Positions 23,073 to 34,493 of a DNA stretch of 64,000 bases are shown one piece after another. The notes below the pieces were generated by a model that worked only from the letters and a program-made list of their open reading frames with translations, searched no databases and was not told the origin of the DNA. The DNA comes from Arabidopsis thaliana. Lineage: Eukaryota; Streptophyta; Magnoliopsida; Brassicales; Brassicaceae. Where the stretch lies: the NCBI RefSeq assembly GCF_000001735.4, contig NC_003075.7:11781001-11845000 (forward strand). The letters run 5' to 3'. A program made the position numbers and the translations under genes. The number at the start of each line of letters is the position of its first letter. Position 1 is the first letter of the stretch.

Positions 23073-25939
23073 CTATTCTTCCTGCTGCTCATATATCTGC
23101 ATGTATGCTTCCGATAGTTCTACCATCTGGGGAAGTGTCTCTGCAACATGAAGATCCTGCATCTCGTACCTGCAATGGACATTATCCCCCAAATGAATTT
23201 ATATCTTTCTTATGCACAGATCTAGATCATGCATTTGTGAACATGAAACACAATAATAGTTAATGATTGAGAAAGCTTACCATAGTTCTTGTGACTTGCG
23301 CTGCACAAAGACTCTGAAGTACCCGTCCTCAGGCTTACCATCATGTACAATGTTAGCGATTAGATTATACTTTGAACACACATTCTCCCCTTCTGGTGCT
23401 CTAGGCAATGATGGTATGTAATCCCTCAGCTCCATGTCCTTCACTGGGAAGTTAACTGTGGCATAGAAAAAGAAATTGTATCAAATTAACCAGGTATTAG
23501 GGGATCCTTATACAGCATTAACGTCACAAAAATTTCAAACAGACTCACCCAATGTAGGGTTCTTCTCTTTGAAGAAGTTATTCTTCTTGAACCGAACCAT
23601 ATGGAACATCAAGTAACGAGGAGATTTGATTACACGGTATCTCATTCTGGCCAGCTTAGGCCGAACCACCTCTGTCACCGTTTCTCCATCAAACTTCTTC
23701 AATAAATCGAATAGAGCAACCTGACCCAAAAATCAAAGAAATTAGATTCCACTAACCTCACTTTGCAAACTAAACACTCTAAGACGCATATACGAGGTAG
23801 CAAGCCATAAAGGCTACAGGAGCTCCAAACAACCAATGAGTCAGAGAATTCTACACTTTCGCAAGTCATGAACTAGATTCGAAAAAGAAAGTTTACTCCA
23901 GGACATTAAATTGGCAATGGCACTATTTAAGAATCCCTTAATTGTATCTCAACCAAATGTGACATTATTTATGTAGCTGTATATTGAGAATCATAAGTTT
24001 TCTAGCACTCCACGTTATCATTTTTCTGAAATGCATTTTTTTAATGGCACAAAGTAGCAAGACTTTCAAGATTTGAAATAGCCATATACCTGCGGAATAA
24101 TGTTTTTCTCCATGACATCTTTGAAAAGAGGAGGCGGTGGCAAATCTAGCCCAAGCATCAGAAACGGCATCCTGGAGATTTCTTTGTTTTCATTGCCTTG
24201 ATACTCTTTCACAACCTCCAACTCACCCTGTAATGGTTAACAGGTTACATGAGATACAGCTTTTTTGTAAGAAATTATATCAAACTGCATTATGTTGACA
24301 TTTCAAAGGACGGACACATACCTGGAAGCACTTGTGGATGATACTGCTAGCGTCCTTTGAAGTTCTAAGATCCATGTGCAAAGTGTTGAGGAGCCACGAC
24401 ATAAACTCTACTGGATCTGATTGTTGGCCAATCCTAAAGCGTTTCTTGCTGGCTTTCATGACAGCTTGCAAGAACTCATGTGGACTCACCTGTTGATGCA
24501 AGGTAACTTAAATTAGCGAGGTCCTCAATAGGTGAGTGCATAACAAAAACTAAAAAAGTGAGAGGCATAAATTGAGTCAGACTTGTCCTTTAAAGTTTCG
24601 AGCATGCCAAATCTTGCGAGTTAGTTCCCCAAAACGGTGACCAAGAGGAGACTTGCAGTGCTGATAATTTTCAGGAATGAGGAAGAAATTCCTTAGAGGA
24701 GTAACTCTCATCAACGACTGGATTGTAACATTCACAAACTCTGTCTTTTGTATGTTGTTCAACCCCACCTACATATTTACAAGCTTAACCTTTAGGAGAC
24801 ATTAATTTCAAGATCAAGTGTAATCAAAGAGAAAGGATTACCATTCCTGGAAGATAGTCGGAGCCATCAAGAGCCCTAGACCACTGCCTATTCTTGTCAA
24901 GCTCGTTTACTTGTGCTCTACTAAACCTGTAAATGGATAGCACCGAAGCCTTCATACAAAGGAACTGAAAAATCAAAGAAAAATTGACAAAACATGAAAG
25001 AAGAGTAATATGTTCAAGCTATCATGCAAAAAAATATAAATAGATGGTAGATGATACAGAGAACTAGTAAGAAGAAACTGATTGAGATAATAGTCAAAGC
25101 AATTTTGTTGTTGTTAACTACGTGCAAAGGCTCACATGTTCACAAATCAATACCCAAAATGCAGTAAGAACTATGATGTAGTTAGTCACAAGATCTAATA
25201 TACCTTGGGTTTAAAACATGGCGAATGTCATCCAAAGAAGGGTCATTGATCTCGTAACTATCAGGAAGACAATAAACCTTCTCTGTCAGAAGATTGATGT
25301 AAACGTGGTGTCCTGCTTCCAAGCTATGTGTATAAGCATGAGACTTCTGGCTTCTTCCTTGAAAGTACTTCCCACAAACAAGACACGCATACACATTCAG
25401 ATTTGACAATGAGACAGAGCAAAACCTCTCGAAATCAAAATCCAACACCTGAAATCAACCATAAGATATGAGTTTAAACGCTAATCTCAAACCAGCAATA
25501 TAATGAACCTAGCAGAAGCTTAAAGATCCACCATAGATTAGATACATTACAAGTACCAAACACAAGAAATTGGTCAATGATATACCTGACGATTAACAGT
25601 ATCAAGATAAGGACAATCACGACGAACTTCAACATGGCGTGAATGCTTTCCTCTCCCCTTCGAAGCATCATCATCATCATCTTCGTCGTCATCGACCTCT
25701 ACTTGAGCTTCTCCTTTCACTTTGTTACCATTTCCCTCTCCTTTCGCAACTACATTACAACGAGTTTGCGATTTATTCTGCTGGTTATTATCATCATCGT
25801 AAGCATTAGCAAACGGCAAAAGAGGATTGTTGAAACCTAGTGGTGGAGGTGGCGAATCAGACCGTTCCATCACTCTCTTCCTCTTCACCTCTCTCTCTTC
25901 CTCAGAAACACCATTCTTCACTTCTCTTTCACCTTTCAT
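23073..25939 (-). CDS. USP39/Sad1-like splicing factor, copy B (complete)
   Basis: Nine coding exons: 25586-25939, 25204-25448, 24842-24926, 24583-24768, 24322-24489, 24090-24227, 23549-23720, 23281-23455 and 23073-23169, giving 539 residues. Order: acidic disordered N-terminus; zinc-finger UBP (ACLVCG, HAYTH, GHH); then the USP fold starting LPGMVGLNNIQKTEF. Active USPs have GLxNxGNTCYxN at this place. Here the catalytic Cys position is Glu, as expected for the inactive Sad1/USP39 branch that stabilises the U4/U6.U5 tri-snRNP for splicing. Further conserved blocks are KKNNFFKEKNPT, LIANIVHDGKPEDGYFRV and the end LPQMVELSEAYMQIYEQ. Likely At4g22350. Copies A (1-898) and C (37.1-45.1 kb) are partial relatives. 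Confidence 0.94.
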
Positions 25940-26810
25940 TCTCAAAATTTTCCCTAAGCTAAAGCTTGCTTCAAAAACCTTAGAACACAAAATCCCAGCG
26001 ATTCACGAAGAATCCTCAACCAAAGAAGCAATGAACTCTTCCAAAAAACGCCAAATACTTCAAATCAGAAGCGTCGACAGTCGCGAATCTACTCGAACTT
26101 ATCTCTCGTTCCCAATTTTCTCGAGAAACTTCAAAATCCGCCACAACGCAGACGTTAAACAAACAACCTATTAAAGCTTCAAGAGCCGACTCAAGTCTCA
26201 CCCAGATTGATTAACTCGGTTAAAAGGCCGAATATTTATTATTGGGCCACACTGTTATAGCCCAATAACAATCTGTTCCATTTATATTACTTCTGTCAGC
26301 AGTATTCAGTAATTGATCTGTATTCACGATCCGATACTTATCGAATAACCATTAATACCCTCAAGCTTCTCGAAGCAAACTATAAACGCGTGAAAATCTA
26401 CAAGGACGTATTCGACATTCCACGAGTAAAGAGATGAGTTCTGAAGTTAAAGCCAGCTGGCGAAGAAGTAAAAAAGCAAATAGATTAGCCAAAATACGAC
26501 AACACCCTCTACCTACAAGCCATAGATACCATGACTCATAAGGGCAACACCGACATTTGTCATCATTTGATAAATCTAACCAACCCTGAAGGGCATATTC
26601 GTCTTTCCAAATAGTTATAAAGAGACAGAGACGAAGAAGGAGAGAGAGAAAGAGACAAGATTAGAGAAGAGGATAAGAGAGAGAAAGATATAGAGAATTT
26701 GTTGTCTTTTTTTCTTTTTCTTTTGTGGGGTATTTGTTTTTTTTTTTCTCCTTAAAAAGTTTTTTTTTTTGTGTGTATGAAAAAAAAAGCTTTGAAATTC
26801 TCTCTCGACA
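25940..26810. promoter_or_regulatory. Divergent intergenic region between USP39-like copy B and the SWIB gene
   Basis: 25940-26200 is the leader of copy B and matches the copy A leader for about 100 bases. GGGCCACA and AGCCCAATAA, with reversed GGCCCA cores, occur at ~26244-26270; these are typical of plant housekeeping promoters. 26620-26700 is a purine-rich (GAGAGA) leader for the plus-strand SWIB gene, followed by T-runs up to its ATG at 26811. Confidence 0.5.
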
Positions 26811-28660
26811 ATGGTGTCGGACCAGGATCTAGCGAAAGGAGTCGAGACTTTGCTTCGACAATCCGACCCTAGCTCTCTCACATCGTTAAGCAGTATTGTT
26901 CAGCAGCTTGAAGCTAAGTTAGGGTTAGACCTCACGGAGAAGACGACTTTCATCAGAGATCAGATCAATATCCTCCTCCGTGCTCACCAAAACCCTTCTG
27001 CCTCCGTCGCCTCCGCTTCATCCGTACAACAATCTCACCCTCCTCCTCCGCCGTCTTCTCACCAGCAGCAGAATTTGCATTCCGGCGTCAATGTTCCTCC
27101 GATGGCGAAAGGGCATTTCACACTTAGCCATCCTTCGCAATTCTCTGTTTCTTCTCAATCACAACAATATCCTTCACATTTCGCTCTTCAGCCTCCTTAT
27201 CACTCTTATGACCTAAATTTCCGGCAGCCTTATCCGGTTTACATGCCGCCGCAACAGCACCAGCATCAGCAGCAGTCTCCGCGACAACAACAATCCTCTG
27301 TGATGCTCTCACATGGCGGGAATGCTTCTCTATCTGTTAATCAAGCCCCAAAAGAAAGGTAGGGTTTGCAACATATTTCAAATGTTGGTACGTAATTTTG
27401 CTCAAGGTTGTTCCAATTTCAGTAATTTAGGGCTTTTGCTACTTTCATGGAAAACATGATTTTCCATTTTAGGAATGTCTAAATCTTTTGTCAATTTTGT
27501 TCATTTACGGGTTTTTAGGTTTTACATGCTCATGTTTAGAATTATCATCCTGTGATATTTTTAGCACATTGATTCATACAACGTTCTATTATAGTGTGAT
27601 TATTTCTTTCTGATCTACCTAAATTTGGCACATCAACGAAATTTGTCAACTTTTCCTTTGCAGTGCTCCGGCTGGAACTAAAAGAAAGGGTGGTCCTGGA
27701 GGACTAAACAAAGTCTGTAGGGTTTCTCCAGAACTTGAAGTAGTTGTTGGTGAACCTGCTCTTCCTAGAACTGAGGTTATCATTGTCTTTCATTTATGAT
27801 TATAATGTGTATAAGCAATTGTGGTTGTTATTTATGTGTTGCTGTGTTTGGCTTTTGGTTTTAGATTGTGAGGCAATTGTGGGCTTATATAAGGAAGAAT
27901 AACCTTCAAGACCCGAGTAACAAGCGGAAGATCATCTGTGATGATGCGTTGCGTGTGGTTTTTGAGACTGATTGCACTGACATGTTCAAGATGAATAAGT
28001 TGCTTGCTAAGCATATTCTCCCGCTTGATCCATCAAGTAATGGTTAAACACAAGCGTTTTTTGCTGAGTTCCAACTGTGCTTGGTTTGTTCAAGGTTACT
28101 GACTGTTTGAGTCACTTTTGGCAGAGGACTCTGGTCAAGCAAAAAAGGCAAAAACTGAGGTGGAGACTAAGACTGAGACCACCGAGCCTATTAGTTCAAC
28201 TGCTATTAGTTCAACTGTTACATTATCTGAGCCACTTGGTAAGTTCTTTGGCACTGGTGAGACGGAGATGGCAGACGAAGAGATTATTCGCCGTGTTTGG
28301 GAATACATAAAACTCAACAATTTAGAGGTAATGATTTTAATCTTGAAATCCTCTGGTTTCTCCTTATTGCTTCGAATTTTTTTCCTGTTTGCTGCTAACT
28401 AAAGCTGGTATTGTGGTTTACTCTATAAGATAATTTACAGTATAGGATTTCACATAACTTTATGTTATAGAGCATAGTGAATGGCCATAAACAAGAAAAT
28501 TAAGATTTGTTTATTCTGCTTTTCAATTTTCTTTCAGGACCCAGTAAATCCAATGGCTATTCAGTGTGATGAAAAGCTCCGAGATCTTCTTGGATGTGAA
28601 AGCATTTCAGCTGTGGGGATAAATGAGATGCTGAGGCGCCATATGTACAAGCAGTCGTGA
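26811..28660 (+). CDS. DEK-C / SWIB-domain chromatin protein with two SWIB domains
   Basis: Five coding exons: 26811-27358, 27664-27775, 27865-28036, 28125-28327 and 28538-28660, giving 385 residues. Residues ~1-60 (VSDQDLAKGVETLLRQSD) resemble the DEK C-terminal DNA-binding fold. ~65-180 is Pro/Gln/Ser-rich with His-Gln clusters. Two SWIB/BAF60b domains follow: ~202-275 (VSPELEVVVGEPALPRTE, then IVRQLWAYIRKNNLQDPSNKR) and ~310-385 (EEIIRRVWEYIKLNNLEDPV to RRHMYKQS). The family includes SWI/SNF BAF60 subunits and upstream-binding-factor-like proteins, so a nuclear chromatin role is likely. The precise complex is unknown to me. Each SWIB core is split by an intron at the same place (after LPRTE and after LNNLE regions), consistent with internal duplication. 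Likely At4g22360. Confidence 0.92.
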
Positions 28661-29168
28661 TATCTTCTGGTCTGACTTAATTAACTAGGAACTACTAGTG
28701 TAAGTGAAGTTTGATTTAACAGATTATGATACTTATATATCAGCATTGTCCAAATATGGTAATTGACTTCTGTATCACAACTCTCTTGCAGGTGTGTATC
28801 TAGGGAACCTACTTATGACTCCTTGCTGTAGAACTCTGATAGGGAAGAAAAGATCCTTTTCACTTTTAACTTCCTTTAATGCTATTTTAATCTTCCGTTG
28901 GGTTCTTTGTTTTAGTTGGTTGTGTATCGACATGCTTAGGTTGATGTTGTATTTAGTATTGTACCGAAACTCTAGTGTTAAGGGTGAAACGGCGCAGATG
29001 TTTTGTATTAAACGCCATTCACCCATGAATGTCTTAGGAAAAAAAAACTCATGTGTTTAACTATGTTTTCCCTGTTGGAAATATTTGCATCCTACTGATA
29101 GAAAAATCTTATTCCCTATGCTATGGTTTTTTTTCCTGCTATCTTCCATGTTATTTGCTGTGTTTTTA
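28661..29168. other. Convergent 3' region
   Basis: Holds 3'UTR of the SWIB gene, including possible UTR splicing (an acceptor-like TTGCAG at ~28787), and of the minus-strand NTF2-like gene. The frames at 28775-29060 are not convincing genes. Confidence 0.45.
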
Positions 29169-30563
29169 TCAGAATCTCAGACGTGTGACGTAGAAAGCGG
29201 CTGCAGCAAGCAGCAGAAGAACAAGTAGCAGGAGTGCCATTGCTTGTCTCCTTGTGTTTTCTGCTTGTCTCAAGAAAGTGACTATCTTCTCAGCAATACT
29301 CACTGCAAACGCCATAGTTCTCTGCATCAGAAGACAAATGAGAAACCACAATAGGTAAGTAAGTGAATCACATGATGACATAAATCTTATGAACATGACA
29401 GACTCACTAGTCTTAGGTGCTCTATGTGGAAAATTGGTTCCATGAACATCTCCACATTCCTGCATTGTTTGGTTTAAATATGGTCATGATTCACGGGTTA
29501 TAATTGTTATGATAACTGAATTTAGAGTGGAACGAATACTGACTTTATCAATAGCTTTCCCTGGTACATATGGCAAATGTGGAAACTGAATCCCTTCCCC
29601 AATTGGATGTGTGACTTGTCACATTCTGCACATTACAGGTAAACCGTCATGAGAACAATCATTTCAATTGGATTTGTCAATTTTTATTTGGTCTTGATCC
29701 TGGTCTGGTGAAAGGAAGGCTTATTCCGGTTTGGTATTCTGGAGTGTTTGAAGGTTTTGACTTTCCGGTTTCCTTGACTGACCCAAATAGGATCGGTTGC
29801 GTATAAGGTTATCAGTTATTCGGATTAGGATATAGGGACTAGGGGACTAACCGAGTTGCCATTGAACTCCAACGGTCATGCCATCTTTGAACGTTGGTTT
29901 AACAATAATCTTGATATCCTTTCCCAGCTTCATGATCAACCAGTAGAAGAAAGCCATAACTTGCTGCATGTATAAAACCATATTTACCCTTATAACATAA
30001 GGATTTCAAAAATAAAGATTTGTGAAAGAAAAGTTATTGTTACCATTACAACATATGCTAACCTTCTTCCCTTGCAAGAGTCGATACTTAGATAAAAAGT
30101 TGGAAAAGAATTGGCATTCATCTCCAATAACTTCTGAAATTCCTTCGATGTTTCGGTCCTTGATATCGGAATATAGTTTTAGAACTGTCTCCTCCGCCCG
30201 ATAGTCTTTCTCCATGATGTTTCGGTCCTTGATATCAGTGTATAGTTTTAGAATTGTCTCCTTCGCTCGATAGTCTTCCTTCTTATCGTCATTCTCTTCA
30301 TCTTCGCTCTCTTCCTGATCTGATTTCTCTTCATCTATGCTCTCTTCCCAATCTGATTCCGATTTTCTTACCCTTGTGTAATGCTTCAAAGTGCTTCGAT
30401 GTGAGTGTGATAGATCCAGATGAAAACTCGTATTGGTAGAACCCTTTCGAATTGACACGCGAGAATTCTTCGTGTAAATTGAGCATGAGCTAAAGCTATT
30501 TATCCCTGAACATAGTTTAGATGAAAACATTGTTTGCGTAATTGACATATATGAGGATGCCAT
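29169..30563 (-). CDS. NTF2-like domain protein with C-terminal membrane tail
   Basis: Five coding exons: 30063-30563, 29852-29963, 29544-29625, 29408-29459 and 29169-29321, giving 299 residues. The N-terminus is Ser/Thr-rich with few acids for ~60 residues, so it may be a transit peptide. ~70-100 is strongly acidic. Then a 23-residue segment occurs twice (DYRAKETILKLYTDIKDRN and DYRAEETVLKLYSDIKDRN). The second copy begins an NTF2-like (cone-shaped alpha+beta) domain, with VKPTFKDGMTVGVQWQLE, KSHIQLGKGFSFHICH and KNVEMFMEPIFHIEHLRL. The last ~20 residues before RLRF are Leu/Ala-rich (ALLLLVLLLLAAAFYV), a single tail-type membrane helix. Plant relatives are uncharacterised. Likely At4g22370. 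Exon calls are consistent in phase, function not known. Confidence 0.75.
30148..30285 (-). repeat. 69-bp in-frame tandem duplication inside the NTF2-like gene
   Basis: Units 30148-30216 and 30217-30285 both begin ATGTTTCGGTCCTTGATATC on the plus strand and encode 23 residues each on the minus strand. The offset is 69 bases, so the frame is kept. They duplicate the first helix of the NTF2-like domain. Confidence 0.85.
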
Positions 30564-31040
30564 TGCTTGTAAAATGGAGGATGGTTTTGCTGACTACATA
30601 AGATTGCAATACTTTATAAAAAGCTTTGTGAAGAACATAGATTTTCATTTGTATAAGTGAAGTCTGGAACAAACGAATAAAAGAATGTGTTTGTTTGTGG
30701 ACAAAGCAAAGCGATGAAAAATGTAGCAAGTGTTGGAAGATAAGAATAATTTTCGATTTTTTCGTAATGGGACTTAAGGATAGATCGTTAGTGTAATAAA
30801 TAGACAGTTAAAGAACCATGACGGCTCTTTACCTGTTATGTCTCAATACAAACCAAGCAGTGCTTGGCAAGCACCAAAATAAAAATCTAAGAAACTCAAT
30901 TGTACAAATGAGCGATGATGATCCACATACTAAGCATTAACACCAGTCACAATACATTCTTCAAATAGGTAAATCACACAAACTAACTTCAGTCAGAGCC
31001 ATTCCACATTGCAGAGACTCTTCATACTGAGCAGAAATCC
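30564..31040. other. Intergenic: promoter of NTF2-like gene and 3'UTR of SNU13
   Basis: No gene seen. The left part is upstream of the minus-strand NTF2-like gene; the right part (to 31040) is the 3'UTR of the minus-strand SNU13 gene. Confidence 0.45.
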
Positions 31041-31922
31041 TTAGATCAGGAGCTTCTCAATTGCATCCTTGAGATGCTGAATCTGCGATTTCAACTGGCT
31101 TGCCTCATTCGATGTCACTGAACAAGCAATAACAGGTCTTGTTACTCCACATGCTCTTCCCAATGCTTGTTTCGAAGGTACAAACACATATGGCACATTC
31201 TGCATTTAGATGGAGAGTACAAAAAAGCGTTAGTTCAAAATCAGACCACGTAATAATTGCTTGTATAGTAATGAAGCTTGTTCAAATAGGATAAACTATA
31301 GCTATGATGAATCATGTCTTCCTCAAGAGTGAACTCAAAGCTACAATTTTTAAACATAAACTAGGAGAAACTATAGCTATGATGAATCATGTCTTCCTCA
31401 AGAGTAAATTTGAAGCATACACCAATAATTACATAGATACAATGATTCAATTGAAGACCAAAACAGAGTAAACAGAGAAAGTTTCCTGAAAGAACTCAAC
31501 AGAGAAAAGTATGTTCAACACAAAATTGCATAAAGCTAAGAATGGCTTCTTAAGCTTCTAACAACCACCAAAATCTGAGAAACACTAACCTAACGATACA
31601 CAGCCTCAAAAATTGCAACCTAATAGCTCTCTATTCTACACGAGTTGAATTAAAATTGCAACCAAATCATCGAGAGAGAGAAAGAGATGGTAACCTTATC
31701 TTCGGCAAGCAAAGGAAGATGAAGAAGAATCTCAAGTGGTTCAGCATCAGCAGCCATAACAACGAACTCAGAGATTCCACGGTTCAATGTTTTGGTAGCT
31801 TCATTAGCTCCCTTCTTAAGCTGCTTGTAGTTAGTAGCTTGTTGAACAAGATCCATTATTGTTATCGAAAGCTGAGAATCTGCTAACGGATACGCCTTAG
31901 GGTTCACTACCTCTCCCGTCAT
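31041..31922 (-). CDS. SNU13: SNU13 / NHP2L1 (15.5K) L7Ae-family RNA-binding protein
   Basis: Two coding exons: 31695-31922 and 31041-31199, giving 128 residues, the exact family length. It starts [19 protein letters not shown]7Ae hallmarks are visible: [22 protein letters not shown] (kink-turn RNA contacts), [21 protein letters not shown], and [17 protein letters not shown]. The protein binds kink-turns in U4 snRNA and in box C/D snoRNAs, in nucleus and nucleolus. An upstream in-frame extension from a non-ATG codon at 31946 is not the start. Likely At4g22380. Together with the USP39-like genes it is a second tri-snRNP component in this window, probably by chance. Confidence 0.94.
31293..31405. 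repeat. 38-bp exact direct repeat in the SNU13 intron
   Basis: The 38 bases beginning AAACTATAGCTATGATGAAT occur at 31293-31330 and again at 31368-31405 without mismatch, within the intron (31200-31694). Confidence 0.85.
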
Positions 31923-32756
31923 CTTCTTCGTTCTCAATAAGCTCACAGAAAGAAATTAGGGTTTTTGAAGGATTTGAGAATGTTTACAAATCTGTCCTTA
32001 ACCCAAAAAAAGAAGAAGGTATATATATAGAAACATGACTCGGGTCGGGTTTTCGGGTTTCGCTTCGGATTGGTGAATCTGGGACCAAACCGACCTTTGA
32101 TGTCGGTTATTTCTGTCTTATTTCAATTATTTCGGTTTAGTTCGGTTTATGTTTGTCCAATTTGGACTATTTGACATCTCTTTTAAATAAACGATGTTGT
32201 GTTTAGGTTTAGCTATAGACGATTTACGTTCATAACATTGCGTTCTCTAAACTCTAGTAGATCCTCTTCATCAACAATATTTGCGACTAGATTTACTTTT
32301 GATTGAGATTGATAGTTTCAAGTCATATCAAATTGCAAAAGACCATACTGATAAGAGTTTTACATATAAATTTCAGTCGATTACATATAGAAGAACACTA
32401 TCTTATTATTTCCTTACGACATCATACTACGTACATAGGGTTAAGCTTATTAGTACTAAGATCTCACATGGGTTTAGGATTTTGCCATATCCTTTCCCCC
32501 TGCCACTGCTACTGTTACTGTACCTGAAATCAAACACAGATCAAGATTTTCTTCTACATGTTTCAAACTCAAAAACACTTGAAATAGTCAGATTTTAGAT
32601 AAAGCTCCTAAGCTTGTTTATGTTAAACTATGATAAGATTGGAAATCTCACATCGAAAGAAAAGAAGATGCCAACTTAAGGAAATACTCAAGATCTTTAG
32701 ATCCATTTCACTTACCTTAATCTAATGTTTGGGCTCAGAAGTTTCCCTTGCTTTGC
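31923..32756. other. Intergenic between SNU13 and F-box gene
   Basis: A TATATATATA stretch at ~32020 and CGGGTTTTCGGGTTT at ~32040 lie upstream of SNU13 (minus). 32160-32700 is AT-rich and probably includes the 3'UTR of the minus-strand F-box gene. Open frames at 32281-32598 show no domain. Confidence 0.45.
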
Positions 32757-34074
32757 TCATAGCTTCAGCTTGAATCCCTTGGACAGAAAACCATCCCTGA
32801 GAATGTAACACAAGATGTTTAAGCATGTTGATACGGTTAAACCCTTTCTACAATTCTTCATGGAAACAAACTGCGTAAGAAAACACTAACTAGAGAAGGG
32901 CATACCACCTTTTAGTACTCTTTGGCATCATCTTCTGATCTTTACTGCGCTGAGCTTGAGTAGGATCTCCTTTACATCCCAAAACAAGGCTACTCACGAG
33001 GATGTCTGCGGTAAATGAACTATCACACTCTATTCCGGCAGTTGTAAGACTCTGACTTTCCAAATCAAACCACATGAGATTCGCCGCATTGTTAATCTCC
33101 AGCAAAATCTTGCTCCTGTCCTTGGAACAGATCAGAGGTCTAATGAACTCAACCGATTCAACACTCTCTGGTTTCGGCACCCTATACAGCTTAGTCCAAG
33201 ATTTATAATCCTCATACTCTTTCAAAACCCAAACATCAACATGGCTATACTCGTCGTAACACATCAAACAAACGCAGCCATCTAACACACCAATATCCAT
33301 GTTATCTTCAATGTAAAGCTCCTGTGGGAAACTGAGGACTCCAATGTCATCAGAGGCAAGATCATATTTGATTATCGCGTTAAAGGCAATGACTCCCTGC
33401 CTTCGAGGCAAAATCCAGTGAAGATGGTTGTTAACAACCACACCATAGCCACGACGAGGCAAGAGATGGTAATAGTACGAAATCCAAAGAATCTGAAACT
33501 CGAACATAAGACACACTCTCTTCCACGAATTCTTCTTCAAGCTGAAAACTTTGACTTCAACAGGGCAAGGAAATTTCTTTTTACCTTCTTTAAGCTTACA
33601 CTGAACAATCCTCACAACTTTAAAGTCATCGCCCACAGAATCATAACCCAAACCGTAAAACACATACTCACGAGTGATGTCACGTTCTGGGAAATCAATT
33701 GGCTCAATTGGTAAACGGTGAATCTTCCTAGTCGAAGGATTAAAGATCGCTAGATCAACAGGAGAGTTACATAACCCTATGACACCGTTAAATGAACCAA
33801 AAACCTCTGTAAAACCTCCGGCTTGTAAAGGATGAGGGATGTCGGAGACGTTCTCAGGCGAGTCTAGCTCCACCGTGCGTAGAAGACGAGGTCCTCGGAG
33901 TAAGATCATGAGATGTTCTCCCGTTTCGAGTCTGCGACGGAGATGAGATGAGACGAACTCGGGACTGTCGATCAAAGAGAAGCAAGGCTTTGAGAGGACG
34001 CGACACTTTACGAGCGTAGTTGCTCTGAGACGGAGAAACATTTCGTTGATGAGATCCGTCGGACATTCCGCCAT
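32757..34074 (-). CDS. CPR1-like F-box protein with F-box-associated (FBA) domain
   Basis: Two coding exons: 32909-34074 and 32757-32796, giving 401 residues. F-box at ~1-45 (CPTDLINEMFLRLRATTLVKCRVLSK); FBA domain from ~90 with FNPSTRKIHRLP, GLGYDSVGDDFKVV, SLKKNSWKR, IGVLDGCVCLM and FVSSLVLGCKGD-type end. The C-terminal exon gives RDGFLSKGFKLKL, which matches the tail of Arabidopsis CPR1/CPR30 as I remember it, so I chose donor AAAAG|GTGG at 32909. If the intron is retained, the protein ends WYALL at 394 residues. F-box proteins are substrate receptors of SCF ubiquitin ligases; CPR1 controls immune-receptor levels. A role for this paralogue is not established here. Likely At4g22390. A truncated second copy lies at 45.1 kb. 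Confidence 0.9.
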
Positions 34075-34367
34075 TTCTGTTCTCCGGAAGAAAATTGACG
34101 TTAGAGAGGAATTAGGGTTTCAGAGGATTTGAGAGATGAATTTTCGAGTCCAGCTCTCGAGTGTTGAGACATGAGAAGTCTTTAGCTGTAAATGTTTCCG
34201 GGTTTTTGTTGGTTCGGGTTGATAAAATTGATCCGAACCGAAATTAATTCGGTTTATTTCTATCGAATTCTGATTCTTCGGTTTAAGTTCGGTTCTTTTG
34301 GTCCAATTTGGTTGTGTCTCGATTTGATATTGGATTGAGGTAAGAGACCGTTAAAAGAGACTTATCA

Positions 34368-34493
34368 ATGGCGGGAGATCTGGTGCTTGACACGGCGATC
34401 TGAGACTGGGTTTTGATCCCTCTCTCCGTCGTGTGGTTCTTATAGGAATTCTCCGAGACTTCGTTTCTAAGCTCATGCGATCTTCTCCGACTA
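34368..34493 (+). pseudogene. Decayed first-exon fragment of EMC3 (ER membrane complex subunit 3)
   Basis: From ATG at 34368 the frame reads MAGDLVLDTAI, a stop (TGA), then DWVLIPLSVV. A one-base loss follows before VLIGILRDFVSKLMRSSPT. This resembles the start of plant EMC3 (AIRDWVLIPLSVVMVLIG), an insertase subunit. One stop and one frameshift in 126 bases, with no downstream exons, mark it as a dead fragment. A second, more diverged fragment sits at 49966-50093. Confidence 0.7.

Noticed and set aside
31293-31405. ATGATGA motifs in the SNU13 intron as box C of a C/D snoRNA
   Set aside because: They lie on the strand opposite the host gene, no CTGA box D lies at suitable distance from the first copy, and no terminal stem is visible.
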